Assembly (NCBI GenBank): GCA_027079305.1
Contig: JALWVU010000055.1
Coordinates: 434,001-498,000, forward strand
Source: Aquificaceae bacterium
GTDB taxonomy: Bacteria; Aquificota; Aquificia; Aquificales; Aquificaceae
DNA: 64,000 nt
Direction: 5' to 3'
In this document: piece after piece, positions 49,653-56,617 of the stretch
How positions within the stretch are numbered: position 1 is the first letter of the stretch
How the letters are laid out: every line of letters begins with the position of its first letter
Position numbers and translations under genes: made by a program
The notes under the pieces: model-generated
What the model was told of the DNA's origin: nothing
The model's database searches: none
Seen by the model: only the letters and a program-made list of their open reading frames with translations

Positions 49653-50075
49653 ATGAGCGGAAGAAGTCAGGTTTGGGAGTTTTCAGTCAAAGAAGAACAG
49701 AGAGGTGAGCGCAGAGAGCTAATTTTCGTTTACGGAACACTCAAAAGAGGGTTCTACAACCATCATTACCTTGAAAACGAGAAGTTCTTGGGAGAGGCGA
49801 TGACCCTCTATAAATACGCTCTTTACAGGAACAGGATTCCTTTCTTACAGCAATCCCCTCCCGTTTCTAACGTCTACGGAGAGGTTTACGAGGTGTCCTC
49901 TGAAACGCTCAAGGTGATAGATGTTCTTGAGGGGCATCCTCTCTTCTACCGAAGACTGAAGGCTCCGGTGGTGTTGCTTGACAGCGGGGAGAGAGTTGAT
50001 GCTTGGATCTACTTCTTCCCCCTCCCCATAACTGAAGTCATGGGCAGGCTTGTGGTAGAAGGTGTGTATGTTTGA
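49653..50075 (+). CDS. Gamma-glutamylcyclotransferase-like (AIG2/GGCT fold) protein
   Basis: 140 residues. After a 20-residue polar start comes LIFVYGTLKRGFYNHHYL, the glycine loop of the GGCT fold. The catalytic Glu is in VLEGHPLFYRR. The fold forms 5-oxoproline from gamma-glutamyl groups or opens gamma-glutamylamines. A later ATG is absent, so the start near 49,653 stands; an overlap of the N-terminal codons with the upstream stop region (3-base gap) supports coupling to Trp-repeat copy 3. A housekeeping enzyme in this setting would be odd, so a dedicated target is possible. Confidence 0.85.
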   Translation: MSGRSQVWEFSVKEEQRGERRELIFVYGTLKRGFYNHHYLENEKFLGEAMTLYKYALYRNRIPFLQQSPPVSNVYGEVYEVSSETLKVIDVLEGHPLFYRRLKAPVVLLDSGERVDAWIYFFPLPITEVMGRLVVEGVYV

Positions 50076-50084
50076 GGCGGGAAT

Positions 50085-50648
50085 ATGTGGAATGTAAAAG
50101 TTCACAAAGAAACCTTCACCAGTCCGACGGTAGCCGCAAAGTTCATGAGAAATCTGATAGCGGACAACATAAGGGAAGCTATGGTTTGTATTGAGGTTCC
50201 CACAGAGATTTACGAGAAAGACGAGATGAACAAGGTTTTTCGGACGGGCTTTATCCTCCTGTTCTATGACAGGAAGGAGTTTCATGTAATCGGGGACGTT
50301 TTCAGGGTCAAAATGCAGGACGGTTTCCACGATGAAGAGAGGTATATCAACGAAGATAGTTTCAGGGAAGTAACTCGTGAACACGACGAGGCAAGGCTCT
50401 ACTTCTTCGTCATAAGGACATTGCTGAACATATTTGCAATTCCCATGACGCACATAGTCACATTCCTTGACACAGCCTACCTTTCCTGCTTTCCCCCCAT
50501 CCCGTCGGAAAAATACAGGGATGAAGAGTTCATGAAGAGTCTCCTCGTTGAGAATGCTGAAGATGGTGTTGAGACGCTGTTGATGATAGGGGAACTGAGC
50601 GTTCCGGCTGAGGAAGAGCCATCCCCCGCCCCTTGGGAAGGAGATTAG
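50085..50648 (+). CDS. Hypothetical protein following GGCT-like gene
   Basis: 187 residues, unrecognised. Mixed strands and helices (FTSPTVAAKFMRNLIADNIR, FILLFYDRKEFHVIGDVFRV); a hydrophobic stretch (IRTLLNIFAIPMTHIVTFLD) may be buried or membrane-near. Acidic, Pro-rich C-terminus (EEEPSPAPWEGD), unlike the basic tails around it. Third gene of the Trp-repeat copy 3 unit, 9 bases after the GGCT-like gene. Confidence 0.6.
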   Translation: MWNVKVHKETFTSPTVAAKFMRNLIADNIREAMVCIEVPTEIYEKDEMNKVFRTGFILLFYDRKEFHVIGDVFRVKMQDGFHDEERYINEDSFREVTREHDEARLYFFVIRTLLNIFAIPMTHIVTFLDTAYLSCFPPIPSEKYRDEEFMKSLLVENAEDGVETLLMIGELSVPAEEEPSPAPWEGD

Positions 50649-50711
50649 GGCAACGAATTGTGTCCATCTTAAATGACATTAACAGACCATAGATACATTA
50701 TGTAAACCGAA

Positions 50712-51908
50712 ATGGACATCAGAGCATACCACGGGGGCTCTTTGATAGGAGCTCTATTTGAGAACTCGGAAAGGGAGTATGCCTTTGAGTATTCCGACAG
50801 AGCTGACACGCACCTGTGCCTCTCCATGCCCAGCACTCAGCGTATATACCTGAGCAGATTCCACCTTCACCCCTTCTTTGATACCTTCCTTCCCGAAGGC
50901 TACCTCTTTGAGCTTCTCAGAGGTCTGATAAACAAGAGGGAAGGCAGAGCTGACGACTTTACCATGCTCTACTACCTTGCGGGCGGAGTTGAGGGTAGGA
51001 TAAGGCTGGAGGGAAAGGAAAGACCAAAGGAGGAGAAAGCTCTATTCCTTGAGGAGGTTCTTGAGAACGACACGTGGGATACATTCAGAGTTTTGCTCAA
51101 TACCTTCCTTTACAGGAACGCCATAGGGGGAGTTCAGCCGAAGACCGTGGCTCTTGTTGAGGGCAGGGAATACATCATTAAGACCTTCGGAGAGGAATAC
51201 CCAGAGCTTGCGAGGAACGAATACTTTTGCATGAGGGCTGTGGAGAGAGCAGGGATAAGGATACCGAAGATATACCTTTCCGAGAATGGCAGGTTCCTCG
51301 TTGTGGAGAAGTTTACCTACGACAGGGAGAAGAGAGTATACCTCGGTTTTGAGGAGATAGGCTCCTTGCTCGGTAAAACAAGAGAGACCAAGTATGAAGG
51401 GAGCTACGAGCAGATAGCGAAGGTTATAAAGAGGTTCTCTACCTCTCCGGAAGAGGATCTCAAGATTTACTACAAGCTGATGGTGATGAACTTCCTCTTG
51501 AGGAACGGAGATGCTCACGTCAAGAACTTCGGTCTTATATACACGGACGACTTTTCGGATATAAGGCTATCGCCTGCCTACGATGCGGTATGCACTACGG
51601 TTTACATTCCTGACGACAAACCCGCCTTGTTTATGCACGGGACGAAGAAGTGGCATAGCAGGGATAAATTGATGGAGTTCGGCATGAGGTATTGCGGGCT
51701 TTCTAAGGAAGAGGCTAAAGAGCTTTACGATATGTGCGAAAGCGCTGTGAGGGAAGAGATGGAAGAGGTGAAGGAATACGTGAAGGAAGAGATGGGCTTC
51801 AGAGGGGTTGGAGAGAGGATGGTAAAGGAGTGGGATAGGTCGCTTGTGGCGTCTGTGCCTCAGACTATACGGATTTCTCGGAGAAGAGGTATGGGTCATG
51901 GATTATGA
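50712..51908 (+). CDS. hipA: HipA-family serine/threonine kinase toxin
   Basis: 398 residues. The N-terminal subdomain (about 1-95) resembles HipA_N. NAIGGVQPKTVAL is the Gly-rich P-loop, and NEYFCMRAVERAGIRIPKIY the next helix. The catalytic loop is RNGDAHVKNFGLIY with Asp and Asn, and the metal motif region is LSPAYDAVCTT. HipA kinases phosphorylate aminoacyl-tRNA synthetases and cause dormancy. The tail ISRRRGMGHGL is basic. It overlaps the start of a damaged hipB by 11 bases. Here hipA precedes hipB, the reverse of the E. coli order. Confidence 0.9.
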   Translation: MDIRAYHGGSLIGALFENSEREYAFEYSDRADTHLCLSMPSTQRIYLSRFHLHPFFDTFLPEGYLFELLRGLINKREGRADDFTMLYYLAGGVEGRIRLEGKERPKEEKALFLEEVLENDTWDTFRVLLNTFLYRNAIGGVQPKTVALVEGREYIIKTFGEEYPELARNEYFCMRAVERAGIRIPKIYLSENGRFLVVEKFTYDREKRVYLGFEEIGSLLGKTRETKYEGSYEQIAKVIKRFSTSPEEDLKIYYKLMVMNFLLRNGDAHVKNFGLIYTDDFSDIRLSPAYDAVCTTVYIPDDKPALFMHGTKKWHSRDKLMEFGMRYCGLSKEEAKELYDMCESAVREEMEEVKEYVKEEMGFRGVGERMVKEWDRSLVASVPQTIRISRRRGMGHGL

Positions 51909-52108
51909 GAGGCTGGGAAAGCTTATAAGGGAGAAGAGAAAGGAGAAGGGCTGGACTCAGGAGGAGTTTGCGAAGAAAGTGGGTCTTCGTGAGTGAGAAA
52001 TTTACGGCCTATAAGGGGAGAATGCAACCTCGGATAGAGTCGGGAATAATTATTCCCAAAATCCAAAAGATTGATTTTGTATATACAAAGGACTACATTA
52101 AAATATAA
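51898..52108 (+). pseudogene. hipB: HipB-type Xre repressor, truncated by frameshift
   Basis: MDYERLGKLIREKRKEKGWT then QEEFAKKVGLRE is the first half of an Xre helix-turn-helix, ending at TGA 51994-51996. In the next frame the sequence runs on to 52,108 and includes PRIESGIIIPKIQKI, close to the Xre RIESGxxxP motif. So one base gained or lost near 51,990 split the gene. If no other copy exists, HipA here has no full antitoxin. Palindrome 5 lies within the second half. Confidence 0.65.
52040..52059. promoter_or_regulatory. Island palindrome 5
   Basis: TCGGGAATAATTATTCCCAA; GGGAATAATTATTCCC is a perfect 16-base palindrome. Inside the broken hipB and 52 bases before the BrnT-like gene. Confidence 0.8.
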
Positions 52109-52110
52109 GA

Positions 52111-52398
52111 GTGGTTATAGACTGGGATGAAGAGAAGAACCTCAAGCTCAAGCTGGAGCGTGGCATTGGCTTTGAAGACGTGGTTATCGCAATCAACGAG
52201 GATAGGATACTTGACATACTTGAGCACCCAAACAGAGATAGGTATCCCAGCCAGAGGTTGCTCATTGTGGAGATGAATGGTTATGCATACGTAGTTCCTT
52301 TTGAAGAGAGGGAAGGCGTTATAAGGCTTATCACCATCTTCCCCAGCAGGAAGATGACTAAGAAGTATTTAGGAGGTGAGAGAGATGGCGACACTTGA
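52111..52398 (+). CDS. BrnT-family toxin-like protein
   Basis: 95 residues from a GTG. WDEEKNLKLKLERGIGFEDV at the start and RLITIFPSRKMTKKYLGGER at the end match the BrnT ribonuclease fold (W-D-x-x-K-N ... R-x-I-S/T), with strands LLIVEMNGYAYVVPFEE between. BrnT cleaves RNA and is blocked by BrnA. AAAATATAAG lies just before the GTG, so a very short leader is likely. The next gene is its antitoxin, overlapping by 14 bases. The middle is longer than usual. Confidence 0.75.
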   Translation: MVIDWDEEKNLKLKLERGIGFEDVVIAINEDRILDILEHPNRDRYPSQRLLIVEMNGYAYVVPFEEREGVIRLITIFPSRKMTKKYLGGERDGDT

Positions 52399-52654
52399 TA
52401 GATTTGAGAGGCAGATAGAGGAAGAGCTTGAAAAGGGTGAGTGGAATAGGGCTAAAGACTACGACAGGCTGGAGGAAGCCCTGAAGGAAGGGGCAAAGTC
52501 TGTTTTGAAGAAAAGACCGATAAGCATACGCCTGAGCGAGAGGGACATAATGCTTCTCAAGAGAAAGAGCCTTGAGACGGGTGTGCCCTACCAGACGCTT
52601 ATAGCTACCTTAGTGAGGCAGTATGTAGAGGGCAGGATTAAATTGGAGCTGTGA
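52385..52654 (+). CDS. BrnA/DUF4415-like RHH antitoxin
   Basis: 89 residues from ATG 52385, 8 bases after AGGAGG (a GTG three codons earlier overlaps the site). The N-terminus is acidic and helical. The C-terminal ribbon-helix-helix reads KRPISIRLSERDIMLLKRKS, then LETGVPYQTLIATLVRQYVE. It would bind the BrnT-like toxin through its N-terminus and its promoter through the RHH. Overlaps the toxin gene, the usual toxin-first order of BrnTA. Confidence 0.78.
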   Translation: MATLDRFERQIEEELEKGEWNRAKDYDRLEEALKEGAKSVLKKRPISIRLSERDIMLLKRKSLETGVPYQTLIATLVRQYVEGRIKLEL

Positions 52655-52749
52655 GTCGTGAGCTCCGTGTCGCTTTTTGCTCCGTCCCAGTTGAGCATAG
52701 GTTAAATATAAGCCAAGCTGATTGTCCCAGATCACCGAGAAGGCAGAAT

Positions 52750-52769
52750 TTGGGACAAATTTATCCCAA
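52750..52769. promoter_or_regulatory. Island palindrome 6
   Basis: TTGGGACAAATTTATCCCAA: perfect 6-base arms and the same 8-base spacing as the other five. 69 bases before the start of the three-gene membrane cassette. Confidence 0.75.
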
Positions 52770-52838
52770 CTCGGTCATTTTCCCTTTCCAATTTTTGAGT
52801 CCCGCCGTTATATTGATAGTAAGAATGCTAAGGAGGGA

Positions 52839-53273
52839 ATGGATATGGGCGTTGGTCTGACTGAGGTAAGGAAAGCGATTGAGGAGGCTCTCGGCAGGCT
52901 CTCCAAGAGATACTCCATACTTGAAGACCCTGTTAAGAGGGAGGAGTTTGCCAACGAGATACACACGGCGGTCGCTCAGGCTCTAAAGAGTGAGATGTCC
53001 AAGAAAGAGGTTGACCTTGCCGTGGTGGAGGAGGTCCTTGCTTCTATGCTGGAGAGGTTGCATGGGGAGTTGTATGAGGAGCATAGAGGGTTGGCAGAAC
53101 TATCTGGTGAACTCTCTGGGCGCATGAAAAATGAAATACGTCAGCACGTAGCCAGAATACTTGACGAACTATTGGGAATAAAAGTTGCAGTCAATAACGT
53201 CGGGGACAGAGTAGATGACGCCAAGAAATCCATGCAAGATATTGCTTATTTAAAGCAGAGGTTTGGATATTAA
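52839..53273 (+). CDS. Helical (coiled-coil) protein of a three-gene cassette
   Basis: 144 residues from ATG 52839, 5 bases after AAGGAGG. Almost all helix: LTEVRKAIEEALGRLSKRYS, VDLAVVEEVLASMLERLHGE, HVARILDELLGIKVAVNNVG. Heptad-like hydrophobic spacing suggests a coiled coil or helical bundle. No family recognised. First of three closely spaced genes; the second encodes a two-helix membrane protein, so it may be a sensor or gate for it. Confidence 0.6.
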   Translation: MDMGVGLTEVRKAIEEALGRLSKRYSILEDPVKREEFANEIHTAVAQALKSEMSKKEVDLAVVEEVLASMLERLHGELYEEHRGLAELSGELSGRMKNEIRQHVARILDELLGIKVAVNNVGDRVDDAKKSMQDIAYLKQRFGY

Positions 53274-53288
53274 GATTGAGCAATTGCT

Positions 53289-53531
53289 ATGGAAGCGATA
53301 AAAGAACAAATCAGATATTACAGGAAGCTCTTGAAGATGCTGTGGTTGACAGCAATCGTGATTAGCTTCGGTCTGGCATATATAGTGGCAAGCCCTTCTT
53401 CCTTTGAGAAGAGTTCCACCGTGTTCCTGGTCTTTGTGTTTGCTGTCTTATTGTTCGTATGTGTCTTGACGATTATCAAGCTCTACAGAAACATAATGAG
53501 ACTGCTTGATAGGTTAGAACAGGAGGGGTAA
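53289..53531 (+). CDS. Small two-helix membrane protein of the cassette
   Basis: 80 residues. A short helical N-terminus (YYRKLLKML) leads to two transmembrane helices, about 17-35 (LWLTAIVISFGLAYIVAS) and 44-64 (VFLVFVFAVLLFVCVLTIIK). A C-terminal coiled segment MRLLDRLEQEG follows. The small hairpin form is common for membrane-perturbing effectors, but also for anchors. 15 bases after the helical gene and 3 before the next. Confidence 0.65.
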   Translation: MEAIKEQIRYYRKLLKMLWLTAIVISFGLAYIVASPSSFEKSSTVFLVFVFAVLLFVCVLTIIKLYRNIMRLLDRLEQEG

Positions 53532-53534
53532 GAA

Positions 53535-53819
53535 ATGGCTGAATCAAGAAACAAAATTGAGGAAATGAAAAATACTGGCTTAGACAAAGACCAATCCATC
53601 GCCCGCCCCACACCATTACCATCAGAGGAACTTGAGCCCGTCCAGGACCATCCAGACAACATAATGAACCTCCTCGTCCAGAGCATAGGCAGTGCGGTCA
53701 CCAACAGGTGGGGACAAGTGTCTATTCCTATGGACGACAAGGAGTTTCAGGAGTTTGTAGAGAACTTCCACAATCAACCCTTCCTGGTTGATTTCCCCAG
53801 AATGCACAAGGGGGCTTAA
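53535..53819 (+). CDS. Small soluble protein of the cassette
   Basis: 94 residues. A disordered-looking Pro/Glu/Gln-rich N-terminal half precedes a compact C-terminal half (DNIMNLLVQSIGSAVTNRWG, then PMDDKEFQEFVENFHNQPFL). No family recognised. AGGAGGGG precedes the ATG. Last gene of the cassette and last island gene before tRNA-Arg. The 198 bases that follow hold no gene I can support. Confidence 0.55.
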   Translation: MAESRNKIEEMKNTGLDKDQSIARPTPLPSEELEPVQDHPDNIMNLLVQSIGSAVTNRWGQVSIPMDDKEFQEFVENFHNQPFLVDFPRMHKGA

Positions 53820-54017
53820 AGCCCGCACTGAGGAGAGCTGGACTCAGTATCGTATCCTTCCACAGCCTCAGGCATACGAATGCGAGCATGAGGATAAGGT
53901 TAGGACAAGGACTTCAATAGATCTCAGGCTCAGCTACCCGACCGCGTTTTGAGAAAATCTGTTAAAAATAAGGGAATCCGGGAAGGTTTCGTAATCGCTG
54001 AAACCTTTGAAAATCAA

Positions 54018-54094
54018 TGGCGGGCCCGGGAGGACTCGAACCTCCGACCTGGGGATTAGAAATCCCCTGCTCTGTCCAGCTGAGCTACGGGCCC
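54018..54094 (-). tRNA. tRNA-Arg (anticodon UCU)
   Basis: Cloverleaf fits in 77 bases: acceptor GGGCCCG with CGGGCCC, D arm GCTC/GAGC, anticodon arm GGGGA-TTTCTAA-TCCCC (anticodon TCT), variable AGGTC, T arm GGAGG-TTCGAGT-CCTCC, discriminator G and encoded CCA. It reads AGA/AGG, the main Arg codons of the window. It forms the right border of the island. Confidence 0.95.
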
Positions 54095-54130
54095 TTACCG
54101 ATTGGAATTTATATTTTAATATCTTCTTCC

Positions 54131-54772
54131 ATGAGAGCGACGGACATACCGAAAGTTATAGAGCTCCTGAGGGAAAACTACGAAAAGTGGGAGGCCCCGG
54201 TTGTAACCCTGGTCGCCCAGCATACCCACGATCCCTTCAAGGTCCTCGTGTGTGCCTTTCTGTCCACGAGAACGAGGGACGAAACAACTGCGAAGGTCTG
54301 CAAAAAGCTATTTGGAAAGATCAAAGGGCCCGAAGACATTCTTAAAATTCCCCTCGAAGAGCTTGAAAAGCTTATATACCCCGTAGGCTTTTACAGGAAC
54401 AAGGCGAAACAGCTGAAGGAGCTTGCACGCATGCTCGTTGAGGAGTTCCACGGAAAGGTCCCGAACAATCCCGAGGATCTCTTAAAACTCCCGGGCGTCG
54501 GGAGGAAGGTGGCGAATCTGGTTCTGGCGGACGGATACGGCATCCCGGCAATATGTGTGGACACCCACGTCCACAGGATAACCAACAGGTGGTGTCTGGT
54601 GAAGACGAAGACGCCCGAGCAGACGGAGAGGGAGCTTATGAAGGTCCTGCCCAGAGACTACTGGATAGTTATAAACAGATTGCTTGTTGCCTTCGGCCAG
54701 AGGATATGCACACCCCAGAGGCCCAAGTGCGATATCTGTCCCATAGAGAAATTCTGCGGTAAATGCCTTTAG
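54131..54772 (+). CDS. nth: Endonuclease III (DNA glycosylase/AP lyase)
   Basis: 213 residues from ATG 54131; the frame upstream is the tRNA. The helix-hairpin-helix LLKLPGVGRKVANLVLADGY carries the catalytic Lys. The catalytic Asp is in CVDTHVHRITNR. A C-terminal 4Fe-4S site follows Cys-x6-Cys-x2-Cys-x5-Cys (CTPQRPKCDICPIEKFC). Removes oxidised pyrimidines and nicks the abasic site. Its stop overlaps the convergent DUF151 gene by 4 bases. Confidence 0.96.
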   Translation: MRATDIPKVIELLRENYEKWEAPVVTLVAQHTHDPFKVLVCAFLSTRTRDETTAKVCKKLFGKIKGPEDILKIPLEELEKLIYPVGFYRNKAKQLKELARMLVEEFHGKVPNNPEDLLKLPGVGRKVANLVLADGYGIPAICVDTHVHRITNRWCLVKTKTPEQTERELMKVLPRDYWIVINRLLVAFGQRICTPQRPKCDICPIEKFCGKCL

Positions 54773-55257
54773 CTCTGCTCTCCCCCTATCTCGAAGTCCT
54801 CGGGTTTTATGTTCTCGAGCCACTCTCTAAGCCTCTTCTTCTCATCGTCCTCCTCGGGCTCGGGAACCCTCGACTTTTCGAGGACCTCCTCCGCGACGAA
54901 TATGGGGGCGCCGAACCTCAGGGCCAGGTTTATGGCGTCGCTCGGCCTCGAGTCTATGACCAGCGTGTTGTTCCCCTGGATTATATAGATCTCCGCGTAG
55001 TAGGTGCTGTCCTTGAGATCGTTTATGACCACCCTCTCCACCGTCCCGCCCATCTCGGTGATGATGTTTTTAAGAAGCTCGTAGGTCATGGGCCTTGGAG
55101 GCTCTACGTCTTGGAGCTTCATGGCTATCCCGTTGGCCTCGAAGGCTCCTATCCATATGGGGAGTATGGTCTCCTCGTCCTCCCTGGCTTTCAGAACCAC
55201 TATGGGCATCTGGGAGACTGGATCGAGCGTAACCCCGTGAACCACCATCTCTATCAT
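54769..55257 (-). CDS. Bifunctional nuclease-type DUF151 protein
   Basis: 162 residues from ATG 55257. Family words: MPIVVLKAREDEETILPIWI, GAFEANGIAMKLQ, and RPMTYELLKNIITEMGG, then DSRPSDAINLALRFGAPIFV. DUF151 proteins are small enzymes with reported DNase and RNase activity. The acidic C-terminus (EPEEDDEKKRLREWL) is usual. Its ATG overlaps the miaB stop (ATGA), so they are co-translated. A longer frame to 55,365 is inside miaB and rejected. Confidence 0.9.
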   Translation of the reverse strand: MIEMVVHGVTLDPVSQMPIVVLKAREDEETILPIWIGAFEANGIAMKLQDVEPPRPMTYELLKNIITEMGGTVERVVINDLKDSTYYAEIYIIQGNNTLVIDSRPSDAINLALRFGAPIFVAEEVLEKSRVPEPEEDDEKKRLREWLENIKPEDFEIGGEQS

Positions 55258-56579
55258 CTCACCACCTCCAGAAGCTCGCAGTTGAGGTTGAAGGGAGAGG
55301 CCTCCCTCACCTTCACCCTGACTATCTTCCCCAGAAGCTCCTCTCCTCCCTCGAAGGTAGCCCACTTGTTCGTTGTCGTCCTGCCGATAAGGACCCCCTC
55401 ACCTCTCTCCTCCTCCACCAGAACCTCCTGAACGGTTCCCTCGTATCTCTTCGCGAGCCTCGACATTATCTCCTTCTGAAGATCTAAGAGCCTCCTCATC
55501 CTCTCGGTCTTCACCTCGTCGGGAACCTGTCCCTCCATCTCAGCGGCTGGCGTTCCAGGTCTCGGGGAGAACTTGAAGGAGAAGATCTGCTCGAACTCCA
55601 CCCTTCTGACCACATCGAGCGTCTCCTCGAAGTCCTCCTCGGTCTCCGTGGGGAAGCCGACGATTATATCCGTCGAGAGGGCTATACCTGGGATGGACTC
55701 TTTAAGCCTCCGAATCCTTTCGAGGTAGAACTCCTTAGTATACTTCCTGTCCATCAGCTCGAGGATCCTGTTGGAACCCGCCTGGAAGGGGAGGTGAAGG
55801 GCGTTGCAGACCTGAGGTATGTCCGCCATGGCCTCTATCACGTCGTCGGTCAGATCCCTCGGATGCCCGGTGGTGAAGCGTATCCTCTCCACGCCAGGAA
55901 CTTTGGAAACCTCGTAGAGGAGCTCCGAGAAGGGGAGGGGCTTTTTGAGGTCCTTTCCCCAGGCGGTTACGTTCTGACCCAGGAGATGGATCTCCCTCAC
56001 GCCGTCGTCCACGAGCCTCCTTACCTCTTCGAGGATGCTTTCCAAGGACCTGGAGCGCTCCCTTCCCCTCGTCTGGGGAACCACGCAGTAGGTGCAGTTC
56101 TTGTCACAGCCCTTCATTATGGTCACGTAGGCGCAGTAAGGGTTGTCCCTCTCGGTGGGGAACTCCCAGATCCTGTCCTCGTCCTCGGGAGGTGAGTCGA
56201 GGATGGCGACAGCCTTGTAGCCCGCCTGTGCCTGATTGATCAGCTCGGGAAGCTGATGCATGTTGAAGGAGGAGAACATTATGTCCACCGCAGGAGCCTT
56301 CTGAACAAGCTCCCACCCGACCCTCTGGGCGAGGCATCCGCAGACACCTATGAGGGCGTTCGGATTCTTCTCCTTTATCTTCTTATACTCCCCTATGTGG
56401 GAGAGAACCTTCTGATCTGGCTTCTCCCTTATGGTGCAGGTGTTGAGGAGTATGAGGTCCGCCTCCTCCCAGTTGTCCGTAGGCTCGTAGCCTAACGTGC
56501 GCAGAATACCCCTTATCCTCTCCGAGTCGTTGAAGTTCATCTGACAGCCGAAGGTCTTGATGAAGAACTTCTTGCCCAT
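55254..56579 (-). CDS. miaB: tRNA-2-methylthio-N6-dimethylallyladenosine synthase MiaB
   Basis: 441 residues. The N-terminal UPF0004 domain starts FFIKTFGCQMNFNDSERIRG and holds three cluster Cys (GCQMN, NTCTIREK, GVCGCLAQR). The radical-SAM motif is CDKNCTYCVVPQTRG (Cys-x3-Cys-x2-Cys). The C-terminal TRAM domain spans about 375-440. Adds a methylthio group to i6A37 in tRNA. Coupled to the DUF151 gene downstream. Confidence 0.95.
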   Translation of the reverse strand: MGKKFFIKTFGCQMNFNDSERIRGILRTLGYEPTDNWEEADLILLNTCTIREKPDQKVLSHIGEYKKIKEKNPNALIGVCGCLAQRVGWELVQKAPAVDIMFSSFNMHQLPELINQAQAGYKAVAILDSPPEDEDRIWEFPTERDNPYCAYVTIMKGCDKNCTYCVVPQTRGRERSRSLESILEEVRRLVDDGVREIHLLGQNVTAWGKDLKKPLPFSELLYEVSKVPGVERIRFTTGHPRDLTDDVIEAMADIPQVCNALHLPFQAGSNRILELMDRKYTKEFYLERIRRLKESIPGIALSTDIIVGFPTETEEDFEETLDVVRRVEFEQIFSFKFSPRPGTPAAEMEGQVPDEVKTERMRRLLDLQKEIMSRLAKRYEGTVQEVLVEEERGEGVLIGRTTTNKWATFEGGEELLGKIVRVKVREASPFNLNCELLEVVR

Positions 56580-56617
56580 AGTAATAATTTTGAGGTCTTA
56601 CCACAGCTCAGGCAAGC

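Noticed and set aside
23460-54017. A CRISPR array
   Set aside because: I looked for regularly spaced direct repeats and found only dispersed palindromes and protein-level repeats; no cas genes are visible.
55258-55365. Extension of the DUF151 gene into miaB
   Set aside because: Gly/Arg/Ser-rich shadow of the miaB end; the family sequence begins at ATG 55257.
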